Below are positions 51,131-61,786 of a DNA stretch of 64,000 nt, piece by piece. Position numbers and translations under genes: made by a program. How positions within the stretch are numbered: position 1 is the first letter of the stretch; each line of letters starts with the position of its first letter. Source of the stretch: Membranipora membranacea (lineage: Eukaryota > Bryozoa > Gymnolaemata > Cheilostomatida > Membraniporidae); assembly GCA_914767715.1 (NCBI GenBank), contig OU612067.1, positions 5,332,001-5,396,000 on the forward strand, given 5' to 3'. The notes beneath the pieces are model-generated. The model searched no databases. It was given only the letters and a program-made list of their open reading frames with translations, and was not told where the DNA came from.

Positions 51131-52719
51131 GGTTTGAAGGTGTTGGCTTTTCCCCTGACCACCTCCATGAGCATTAGGGTGTCTCACCGTTAAGCTGTTG
51201 GTTCCTGTTCAATGATAGTCCAGAATCCCTCCTAGTACTTGTGGAATCGATTGCTTTTAACTATCCAATATTAGAAATAGACAAAGCCAGCTTTTGTCAC
51301 GCTAGGCCTAAAGGTGGTCGCCTAGGCAACAAGCTTGATGCGACATTATCAAAGCTATTGTAGACATTGTCAAAGCTAGTATAGGCCTCATCACCACTTT
51401 ATATTTTTAGTTTACTATATCTTAACTTGTTTAATGAAATAGAAACCAAACCAAACCAAACCAAGCCTAAGAACTACCTCAGTTTGTTTGTACGTGAGAT
51501 TCGTTACTTGTGTACAACCTGAATATATGGAATGACTAGGTCTGTCTACAGGTCTGAGAGACTTGAACCTATGTTGGATTAGTTCACATACACAAGTCCC
51601 TCTCAATGGTATGCCTGCCCGGACATGATTAGGGGTTTTCCATTCACACACATACGAAGAAAGAGAGGTTTGAATGAACTTACTTGTTACTTGCTAGGTT
51701 GCTTGTTGGAAGCTACAGGCGGGAGAAAGCTGTAGTGTAGTAGTGTTTCTTCTTAACAGGTGTGTCTTCTCTGTCAGTATGACTGGTTGATAATTGCACA
51801 CCTGGATTTCTAGAACTTACTATGATGACTGTTTTCACTGAAGTATATGCCGCTGTGAATTGTATTGTGAATTGAATTGAAGTGATTGTATTGGCTCAAA
51901 CAGCTAATTAAAATCATACTATGCCCTATTGATCACATCACATGGGCGATGAATCAGCGAATAAAAGCAGATTATTGCAGATTATTACAATATTGGATGA
52001 CATGCTACATTAATTTTCACTATCAGAAACTGTATTGCAGCTGTTTATTGTCTTTCCCCACACATTTTGACCTAAATCAAGTCAGATTAATATCATCATG
52101 CTGATATGGTAGTACCTAGTCTGAGCCCCCAGACTGCATTGCTAACTTAACAGTATATAATATATCATAGCCAAATTCCAGCAGCATTGTCAGAGAACCC
52201 GTAGTAGTATATTTTGATCAATATAATACAAATAAAGGCATCAGATCTAGATTTATATCCCATTTTTCGGATAGTTGTTGGTAACAGCACAATGATAAAC
52301 TCATTAACCCACATTTTCAATATTTATATGTTTATTGGCATCCATTTGATGTGTGCTTTACTGACAGCTTTTATTGCTTTCATATAATATAACATATAAT
52401 ATAACACCAGTTAATTCTTGTGTCTGTTGGTCACACCCACATTCCATGTAATTTTCAACTCCTTATTTTAAAAGGGAACAGGACCGAGTTAAATATATGT
52501 AGCAAGTCACCCAAACTGATTAGCAAGAAACGATCAAACAAATTTGACTTTTTTCAATTGTTATGTCCCAGACTCCCTGGTTGTACTAGAGGTCTCGATA
52601 ATATGACGGGAGTCATTTTCTTTAGCTCATCACCTTGAGGTTTTGATTTCTCAATTGCAGCTTTGAAACAGGAAAAAAACAAAAAACAGTTGTCAGCATA
52701 AAGAGGCTAGTTAGCTACT

Positions 52720-52792
52720 AGTTTAGGAACTCGGTGGTGGGATGCTGGGAATGTGGTTGATAATGATCTACCACCTTTTGAGCGCATAAACA
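52720..52792. mobile_element. Degenerate foldback (family 2, copy B)
   Basis: It starts gtttaggaactcgg and ends gagcgcataaac, with gtggttgataatg inside. All these match parts of the reverse complement of the element at 43,371, but the copy is shorter. Confidence 0.45.
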
Positions 52793-53144
52793 AGTTAACC
52801 ACGGGTTATACAGATTTCGTTTGAATATTCTGCAAATATATTATTTTTGGTTAAAACTTGTCCTTCTCTCTCAATAACTGACTTTACTATCATTGTAATC
52901 ACTGAAAATATCAGTCAATGGCACTGCTGCATTTTATCAAAATAGATAGGACGTAAAACAATATGGGTTATCACTTCCTTGAGACTGTTACACAACAAAA
53001 TGAATGAATGATCAGTGCAAAATACAAAAATATGTTGGATGTGAAAGAATAGTTTAAAGATCCCTCGAGTTCACAACAGATGCAACGTGATTGTCAAACT
53101 ACAAATGTATTTTAGCCTTCTGGAACAAAATCAGCAAGTTCAGT

Positions 53145-56100
53145 TTATTTAGGCTCTGGTGGAGCGTTGTACGTAGCAGGGTCGTAGGCCGGCGGTGCCT
53201 GATACCCGACCGGCTGAGACTGTCCTGGCTGCTGGTAGGCCATCTGTGGAGGATGTTGTGCTGAAGCCTGCGGTGCTGGTGGCTGATGGTAACCCACCTG
53301 CTGAGGATTGGCTCCAGGTGGATAGTAGCCGGGTGCTGCGCTGTAGTACATTGGTGGTTGTTGTATCATGTACCCTTGGTTTGTCATAACTGCTCCTTGA
53401 TGAACGCCGACTGGATCTGATTAAGATGGCGAGTGGAAAGTTATAAGAGGATTGCATAAACGAATAAGGGTTAATATCATGTCTAGAGGAACGCACTTAG
53501 ATCCATGCAAACAGCATCATTCATGTTGGTGTAATGCCAATGAGGTTATACTGTAGATTGATCAGGTATTGTTTGTGCTCATTAAATGGCCTGTTTTGAT
53601 CTAAAAATGGAAACGAAAAGATAAAGCTAGGGAGAATAAAATGGCGACAAAAACATGCAAGTTGTTACGCAATTAAAAATATTGTTGGAGTAAACATTTT
53701 GCACTGCCTACTGTGTTTGAACGTCTTGTATTAAGAATGTATAATTTTACTCACATGAGCCTTGGTTGTACTGGACGACTGTTGTTGTCATTGGCACACC
53801 CGAGTAAACTGCTGTACCTGTTGCTTGGTTATTGTAGCGAACCTAGTAATGAAATGAGAATGTAGTTATTTTGTGTATGCTAAAACAAAACATAGCGATT
53901 CTGGCAAGTTATCAATATAAATGTCAATTGCTTGTCTGACAGGATTACAGTTACATAAAAATATCCATTTTAAATGGGTGAATATATCCATTTCAGCTAG
54001 GGAGTCATTTTCTCTTATGTAAAAAGGGCGAAGTTGTCAATGGAGTAAAGTATACAAGGGAGGGAAAATTTTTGGCAAACCCATAAATTTATATTAACTC
54101 CCCACCTTACCCTGCAAAAATTGATGCTAGCTAACAAGGGTACCCCAAATGAAGCTAAATCTAAATCCTAGCTTATATATATATATAGCTTCACATTACA
54201 TATTAGTTATAAGAAATGGTTGCTAGATGCATAGTGATTCTGAAGCATCCTTATAATCAAACCTAACTTTTATAGCCTTGGCAGAGAAAATGCTCAAAAA
54301 CTGTGTAACAATATTCTAAGCATTTAAACTTAAGGGAATAATAAAAAAGGCACATATAGCTGATCATTGGTGTTAGCAAATGCTCTTAGTAAACGTTTAA
54401 ACCTCTAGGAATAATAAAATAAGACAAAGATTTTTTTTAATCAATAACTGAATTGGTTTTTGATAACTGAAAATATAACTGAATTGATTTGTTATACGCA
54501 CCACATGTCCACCGCTGCCTTTACAGCAGTAACAGACAGCTCCACAGCAGAGGGCAGCACACCAGATTGTGATAACAAACTGAATCAGAGCCATGATCAG
54601 CATCAAACTGTCCAGACCAAGGAATACTCGGTTAATCTAAAATTATATAAAATACATCCTTTATAGTAAAGTTTGAGCTTGTTTGTAGGTGATGGTTTTT
54701 GTAGGTCTATTCCAGGTATAACAAGCATCATAGTTTGGACTGGTTTGGGTATAAGTTAGGGTTTTCGTTATTTTGGAGTTACCCTTTCATGCGAGCAAAA
54801 CAACGCCCGTGTTAATTGTCGATGTGAAGCTTAGCCAACAAAAACAGCTTGTTTGTTAGTATAACCAATTAAACTCTTTTTACTGCATTTTACTTCATCA
54901 GATGAAAAGTCTCAACCGAGGTGGGAAGTGAGATATTTAACATTTCTTGAGCCTCTATGAACAAAAGAATCATATTGGCTGAATAGGCTAACTAGGCTGA
55001 CTTGTTTCAATCTCTTCAATTGATTCCTCTATCAACACAGTTTTATTTCAGAGGGCCGAAGATGTGTGCTGTTACAGCAGTTGGTTTTTGAAAGTCTCAA
55101 AAAGAAAATCAGGCGTGAAACATAAGTATTAATAAAAATGATCCCAGCTACACTTCATTGATGGTGGTGGGAATTGATTGAAAGTGCTTACAGCATCACG
55201 ATGACAGTAAATCCCGTAAAAACAGCTGTTGTCATTCACAATGGCGATTGAAGTGGACGCCATTCCGATCATCATCCAACAGAACATCACAGTACAGATT
55301 ATGTTCATCACCATCGCCCCAACTATCTACAGTATATAGGGAAAGTTTGTGAACCCCAATTATTCTCACTTACATGCAAACCATGGGAATACCTCCGCGC
55401 TAAGCTCCAAAGTTCAGTTTGCGCTGAGCTGTGCAAGGTGCGGCGAGCTAGTGTGGCCCTGGCCCAGTCCCGACGGCGGCAGATTTTTTGAATTTTCAAC
55501 TCAGCTCTATCCATAGGAATGGATTCATATTTTGAGTGCGATCCAAGAGGTGACAACTCACCTCGATCTAGGCCGACCACAAAACTCACATGGATACATG
55601 GTGATAGTGATAATTGAGGAATATATATTACAGACAAATTTCAACGTTGAATTCCAGCGACCATGCTCATCGCATTCATAGAATTTTTAGGGTGTGTCAG
55701 GCTCAATTAACATGGGATGAATTCAAATGTTCAGTCATTATATGTCCCTCGCCAAGGACGCTGTAAGGCGGTGAGATTTTTTAGCTCAAATTCAGTATTG
55801 AACGTTTCAATACTCAGGTAAACTCACATTCATTAATTGTCTCGATAAGACAGACTGTATATACTAATCAATGATGGTGTTCATTGTACTATTGTGGCAC
55901 AGGAGCATTTGAGGTCGGATGCCCTTCCTGACACCACTGTGATCCGCCTGGAATTGAACACGGGACTTATCGATTGAAGGACCCACGCCCTATCCATTGC
56001 ACCACGGCCTTTTAATCCTCAGGTACGGCAGACAGTTGGTTGACCACTTGTACATACCTTACAAGAATCTTTTTCAGCTTTAGCAGCGGAGTGTCCCACT

Positions 56101-57753
56101 ATGCCAACTATCAGCCACTGAAACAAACAAGCAAACATGACTACATATACACGAGAACAAAGTAGGCCACAGCAAGAAAGGTCTAAAATATCGCAGCGGC
56201 AAGTAGTCAATTTTCAGTAAAAAATATCAATTGAATAAATGAGTACCAATAAATAAAGCAACAGAGTTTACTTGCCTTATCTGGCAACCTCAGGTTGGTA
56301 ATGCTGTTTTTGACACACCAAATGAAGGTATCATCTATCTATACAGTATTCAAACTTACAAAGATGCCGATCCAAATACCGTATCCAATAAACGCGATGC
56401 CGTCATCTGACCTGAACCACAATGCTAGTAAGATGATACCGAACAGGATACAGAGACTGCCCATAACGATCTGGATGATGGACAATCTAAAACAAATAAC
56501 CAGCAAGGTTGGTGGTAGTTCATGGTTGTTGGTGGTGGTGATGGTTGGCGTTGTTGGTGGTGGTGATGGTTGGAATTGGTGGTGACGGTGATAGGGTGGC
56601 GTTGCCTGGTGGTGGTGTTGGTAGTTGGTGGTGATGAAAACATCAAGTCTGAGTCTAAGTCTTACACACTGAATTCAATCGAGTCAATAGTACAATTCAA
56701 TGGTCTTACATTACAGTGACATGTAGTTAAAAGCTTTGAAAAATATATGAATTTCCTACACAAAATAAGTTAGAGGGTTTGATCACTTGAATCAGGGAGA
56801 ATTCTCCCTGATTCGGAGAATTCTCAGGGAGAATCAGCCTTTTATTCTCCCTGCTTGAATAAATAGCTTATTTATTATCCAAAGACAACTCTTATTTTAA
56901 TCTGAACCCACAACTGTTTCAATTTCTTTTTGAGTAGTCCTCTTATGTCAAATAGATTTACCCAGGCTGTCATCCCCCCACCCACCCAAGCCTGACAGCC
57001 TGCGCAGGCTTTATGTTATGTACATTGGAGGGTATTTGGAAATGATGACTGTTACTATGCTTGTGTAGCTTATATAAGTCAGTTGGCATGGGTTCGGCCA
57101 TCTTTCAAATGAGCCCAATATAACTTAACTTGGAACTGTTACCTGCAGTTTAGATTTTGAGGCTTCGATCGAATGACTAATGTAAACTTAATTGAAAACA
57201 TCCCATTTTTTGTCGGAATTTGAGTAGGCGTGCAGTTAGATCTGAAATGCTATTCGATACCTAATTAATCTGATCAAGAACTCTCTTTGAACTTTTTTTT
57301 TCTTTGAGATCACATTGCCAAACTGGTAAATTTCAAACCTTGCCAAACTATGTAAATAAATCACGTCTTGCAGCTTTGTTAAGTGAGGCAAGGTCTATCA
57401 ATTCATGAATTGTAACAAACATAACATTGCCGCCTACTACAATGTAACAGCCTGGTAGTGCTGCTGTTCAGTAAAGCTGGAGACTATGGATGTCAGGTTA
57501 TCACTAGTTTGATTCAGTTTGCCTTGCCCCTTCCCTACCACTGGAGGGGGAGCAACTCTGAATGCAGTCAAAAGGATCAAACTTGGTGTAGGTATATCAC
57601 TTACACAGTCATCTGAGATTTAGCATTTGATGAGAATTTGTCCTCTTGCTGCTGAGGTTGTTGTGTGATTACAACCGTCTGGGGCTGCTGATGCTGCTGC
57701 ATCTGAGGCTGCTGCTGCTGCATAGGATGTGTCTGACTCACCGGCAGCGCCAT
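53145..57753 (-). CDS. MS4A/CD20-like four-pass membrane protein (copy 2)
   Basis: Seven exons joined in phase into 321 codons: 57753-57605, 56486-56360, 56117-56058, 55326-55192, 54636-54502, 53842-53755, 53416-53145. The cytosolic N-terminus is Gln-rich (residues 11-36). TM1 LSIIQIVMGSLCILFGIILL (51-70), TM2 FIGYGIWIGIFWLIVGIVG (~82-100), TM3 VMNIICTVMFCWMMIGM, a loop with C147 and C153, TM4 LIMALIQFVITIWCAALCC (~170-188). The last 90 residues are a Pro/Gln/Tyr-rich tail (YYPPG, QPPAP, AYDPA), typical of unstructured cytosolic tails. The TM pattern and the GMN-like motif in TM3 fit the MS4A family; functions in that family vary (receptor-associated, calcium or chemosensory roles), so none is assigned. 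A TTTGTAG before the ATG may end a 5' UTR intron. The stop codon overlaps an AATAAA. Confidence 0.92.
55885..56012 (-). mobile_element. tRNA-Arg-like SINE
   Basis: Read on the minus strand it starts ggccgtggtgcaatggatag (A box of arginine type), with a B-box-like gtgttcaattcc and then a body containing ggtgtcaggaagggcatccg, a core I have seen in SINE or LINE tails of several marine animals. It lies in the exon 3-4 intron of the second MS4A-like gene. Confidence 0.75.
56512..56635. repeat. GGT-rich minisatellite
   Basis: Imperfect repeats of ggtggtgatggttgg and gttggtggt lie in the first intron of the second MS4A-like gene. Confidence 0.85.
56790..56860. repeat. Palindrome cluster with gggagaat motifs
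   Basis: A perfect 24-bp palindrome (56,790-56,813; arms aatcagggagaa) is followed by further gagaattctc, agggagaatcag and attctccctg segments that can pair with it. Confidence 0.7.
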
Positions 57754-57861
57754 CTTCTATCGCTGTCTCTTCTTAGTTGTTGCCTACAAAAAACCAGCTT
57801 CACAAATATAGGAATGAATGCCAGGTATTGTTCGTATGGCTACTGATGGGAAACATTACTT

Positions 57862-57912
57862 TACAGAGTAAGGATATATAAATATATAAGTATATATATC
57901 CTTACTCTGTGA
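57862..57912. repeat. Small palindrome, family 1 copy C
   Basis: The arms ttacagagtaaggatatata and its complement, ending cttactctgtga, surround an AT-rich centre. They share the cagagtaagg core with the copies at 22,558 and 45,201. Confidence 0.8.
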
Positions 57913-57936
57913 TTACAATGTCTGTTAGTCAGTTTA

Positions 57937-58035
57937 CGGCCAGTCAGCAACCTAATCTAAAACTACTACAAGATCGGCCAGTCAGCAACCTAATCTAAAA
58001 CTACTACAAGATCGGCCAGTCAGCAACCTAATCTA
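57937..58035. repeat. 38-bp tandem repeat, 2.6 copies
   Basis: The unit beginning cggccagtcagcaacctaat starts at 57,937, 57,975 and 58,013 without change, then breaks off. Confidence 0.95.
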
Positions 58036-60856
58036 AGTGGGTAGTAAATATTATTTGCAGACAATAGTTTAGCCTACAATCAACATCCCACATTCCCACA
58101 CCCATCATTTTTGTATCTTGTGTTCGAAGTGTTTGGGCGTTACAACATTGATCACGTGTTTACATAAACAAAGTGTAAATAAATGACACCAGGCGACTGA
58201 TTCTAATCGCTTTCATAATAATTTTAAGTACGTTGATTGTAATGGATGTATGAATTACAGCCAAAGCTTGCATTGCAAGTAACTTCAAGCGGACTGGGAA
58301 GGGCGTTGGAATCACACGTATTCCACAATTCAGGATATTTCGTACAAATGCATAAACTCTAATTGTCCTGTGTGAAAACATGCTGGTTTTAAATAAGACC
58401 CAGAATCTCTTTCCTAGCCTCACCTTCAACCAAGGACTCTTTGCTTCAAAACCCAGGTTGTGGTTGTATGAGTCGGGCGAGGCAATTAAACGTGTTTAAA
58501 AGAGGAAAAGCGTGCACATGCTTGAAATGGTTAATTTCAAGACTAGACTAGCTTACATATCCTCTCCTACATTACGCCAGTTATCCAAATGTAGTGCTTG
58601 CCACTGATATGGTGCTAGCTAACATTAAGTCATCCCCCACACTAGCCACAATTAACTCTAGCTAACATTTACTCCTCTAGGTTGTGTATGAGGATGAGAC
58701 ATGTTCTACTCCTGGCCTTGTCCCAGTGAACACAAATTGCAAAGGGAAAGATTGGTCAGACTTGGTCAAAGCCCCAGACTCCTGCTTCCCGTCCGACGTC
58801 CCCCCATCCAACGGCCCCCTGGACATCGGTATGAATATGTGAACAAGTTTCTCAATGCATTAGAATCTCAGTCATACACAAGAAAACTAACATGTTAAAT
58901 TGTTAAGGGATCAAACGCAACTTATCTCCAGGACCATACTATACAGCGGATATGAGACTTACTTATTACTTTTGAGATCCCTCTCTAGGTTTCACTTAGT
59001 TGAATATCCAATCCTGTGTGGATAGAAGAAATTGGGATTAATCAGAGCACGGTCTGATTTGGCTGCTCAGATTATACTGCAGTGCTTTCGTTCTTCTACA
59101 ACTATGTGATTTAATACCTAGGCCTAGTTCTAATACTTAATAGTCAAGTGCTAGATAATTACTCTTTGAGGGTTTTTGTAGCCTTGCCCTTAAATTCTGT
59201 TTATTCTTTCTTGGAACTCAGGCTTTTTCTATTCATTGTTGTTTCTATTGATTTTCTATATGCAAATGAGGATATTATTTTTCTGATTGATAAATGCACA
59301 ACAGTATCAAAGATATTGAACTAGTCATTGGCAGCAAAATTTGTATAGTGAATGAGAAAACAGACATTACAAGATCTGTGATGTGATGTCTGCTATTTCA
59401 TCGTTAATGGCAATAAAATTATTTTATAAATATCACATGTACATTAGTCACAACAATCTAGCAATGTCACGTGGCCACTTGGCTAACTCTATTCTATTGG
59501 AAACCTGCTTACCTATTTAATTAAATGAGGCATCACAGTAATTTACATCCACACCTGAGAGGAATCGAAGCCTAGATAATTGCCATAACACGTTCTCCAA
59601 ATTATAGCAGAAACTAATTGAGCAACTATTTTCATACGCTCAAAAGATCATAGCGGCCCTCAATATTACTGAATCCTGTGCTTTTTGACTAATCATATAT
59701 TCTTAAAATCAGCTGCCAAGTTTGAATGGGCAAGAGACATAAAGTGCAATTTTTAATACTTCTGCTACGGCTATTAGGCACAAAATTTGCTTGAGTTTAC
59801 AGTAGTTGTTACCGTTCTCATACATTTTAACACTCAAGTGATTGCTCCTACACCTGCACGTGTTTGGTATGTTTGGCAGGAGATAATTCTGCAAAGTACC
59901 AAGCCTACTCAACAACAGTTAAATAATGTGAAATAATGAGAGGCTTATCATCATTTGTGCCTTGACCGTCAGGGTTTCTATTAGGATGTTGTTGGCCAGT
60001 GCCATCGATCCTGAAGGTGGCACTGGATCGCCACCAACATTTGAAGAAAAAATAAAATTGCAGAGGCTGTTTTTTTTGCTCCATGCATGTTATGGGTCTT
60101 GAATGCAAAACTCTTGACATTTATGTGAACGTTTCTGATAGTAACTGGTGTAAAATACAACAGGGCTCTCAAGCAAAGATTCGCCTCTCATTTTTCTTCA
60201 GAAATATTAAGAAAAAATAGGTATTCAAACCAGTATCATTGTAAATAGATGGATTTATTACCGTTGCACTGGCTTTGAAAGGAAAAAAGACCATACATTG
60301 TTGTAAATACTGGCAGCTTGTACATAATAGAGTAGAAAACAGGAAAGAAAGCATTTATCTCTGTCAAATTATAAAAAATATAGTAGCTTTATACAAAAGG
60401 TTAAAATACCAGTATGGTTTAGCAGAGTGGTTGTGAGACTTGGTTTCATTTGTGCCACTATAATTAAATTACATCTAATGCAATTAAATGGACACAAATA
60501 ACACGTTCACAAATCGCAGGTCTGCTTTTAGCAATATGTATAGTACAGAGAATAGTGCGACTTTAACCAACCAAGCTAAGTTAAATACTGGTGAAGAACC
60601 CCTTATCATTGGGCTGTGGTCGGACAATTGTTTAGTTTGGGCGTCACTTCGTCTCTATAAAAGCTTCCCCATTTTAAGAAGATTGGCAGTGAATGCGATG
60701 GAAGATTCTTACGGCTCGGTCTGGTTTCGGACTGATATAACCAGTGTGTAGCGGAAGCGACAACATACTTGCAAGCCTAATTTTATCAGAATGATTTATT
60801 GTAGACAAATTAAGATCTTGAGAAAGTGAATCTGTTGGCTTCGCCGAAACTGTCAT

Positions 60857-60938
60857 ACCATGAGTGGGGTTCGAACCCGCGCGGATATACATCCATTGGA
60901 ACATATGTCCAACGCCTTAACCACTCGGCCATCATGGT
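60857..60938 (-). tRNA. tRNA-Ser-like gene or pseudogene, 82 nt
   Basis: On the minus strand a 7-bp acceptor stem (accatga/tcatggt) is perfect. The D arm gccgagtggttaaggc and the long variable arm (ggat/atcc) are those of serine tRNAs, and the B box ggttcgaacccc is intact. Against function: the anticodon loop reads catatgt, with A instead of the universal T at position 33; the T stem has a C-A mismatch; and no T run follows. The anticodon would be TAT by position, not a serine codon. Confidence 0.6.
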
Positions 60939-61465
60939 GCTGATGTGCATATAACAATCACCTTTGCTACTTAATATATCAGAATATAGGTGTTATACGT
61001 CCAAGGAAAGGTCCTTTTCTCTCTCACACTAAAAATATTTTTCACAGTCATATATTACCAGTAAGTACCCAGACAGCCTGCCCAGGCTACCTTATAATAG
61101 TCATCTGTCGTCATTTTCAGTCAATCCATTTTGGTTTGAGGCTTTAAGTTATAACATGTGGAGTGGCAATTTATGTCTGACTATATATATATATCTATAT
61201 AGAAATGCTTCAACCTTTGGTTTGTGAAGACTGTGTGTTGCATGTTTCCGGGTAACACTATCATCACGGTACTGCTGGGTCAGTGCGTTGGGATTTGTGA
61301 CTCCCCTTATTCAATTATGCGCAAACCTGAAGTAATCATGAATTTGGCACTACTTGGCGTGCTCCACACAGTGTATAACTAATTTTGACTCAATGAGAGT
61401 ATTATTAAATTATATACCTGTCTGGTGAGCCTCTGCCAAAGCTTCTTAACTGTACAATTGGTTCC

Positions 61466-61778
61466 TCAGCTGCTGATCCTGAAAACGCAGGTCTGCTGGG
61501 CAGAACCTGGAGCTGTACATGTAGTTGTGTGTTGAGCTGTTGTTTGAGCTGTTTGTTGTGTAGTGTTTGTAGCTGTTGTTGAAGCTGTGTTTGAAATATG
61601 TGGGGCTGTATTTTGAATAGCAATTTCATAGGTTCCTACCATAAAAACGGCTGTTGTATGACTGCTGACTGCTGACTGCTGGGTCTGTTGATGAGATTGT
61701 TGTTGTTGTTGAGAGGTATAGGCTTGATGGATATGATGCTCACTTGCAGTGTTAGATGTATTCTTGACATTACGACAT
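61466..61778 (-). CDS. Possible terminal exon, Gln/Thr-rich, gene unknown
   Basis: After a clear acceptor (tttttttag-like, 61,779-61,786) one frame is open for 103 codons to a TGA. It starts CRNVKNTSNTASEHH, has a QQQQQ run, then a Thr-rich part (TTATNTTQQTAQTTAQHTT). A second frame in the same DNA is also open (61,629 to 61,405), is Gln-rich, and reaches a donor-like cag|gtatat, so the true frame is not settled. The rest of the gene would lie upstream, towards or beyond the window end. Low-complexity DNA can mimic coding sequence. Confidence 0.3.
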
Positions 61779-61786
61779 CTAAAAAA

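Larger units (their letters stand above)
48503..53144. other. Gene-free region rich in foldback elements
   Basis: No coding exon is recognised in 4.6 kb. It includes the 5' flank of the IAP gene, a 150-bp palindrome, two further foldbacks and a Mutator-like MITE, listed separately. A short aacca repeat lies at 51,448-51,466. Confidence 0.55.
57754..61465. other. Upstream region of the second MS4A-like gene, no gene recognised
   Basis: It holds the promoter side of the MS4A-like gene, palindrome C, a 38-bp tandem repeat and a tRNA-like sequence. The open frames at 58,160-58,429 (minus) and 60,488-60,751 (plus) match nothing I know. Confidence 0.45.

Noticed and set aside
58160-58429. Minus-strand frame of 89 codons
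   Set aside because: No recognised motif, no splice support, and a length within chance expectation for this base composition.
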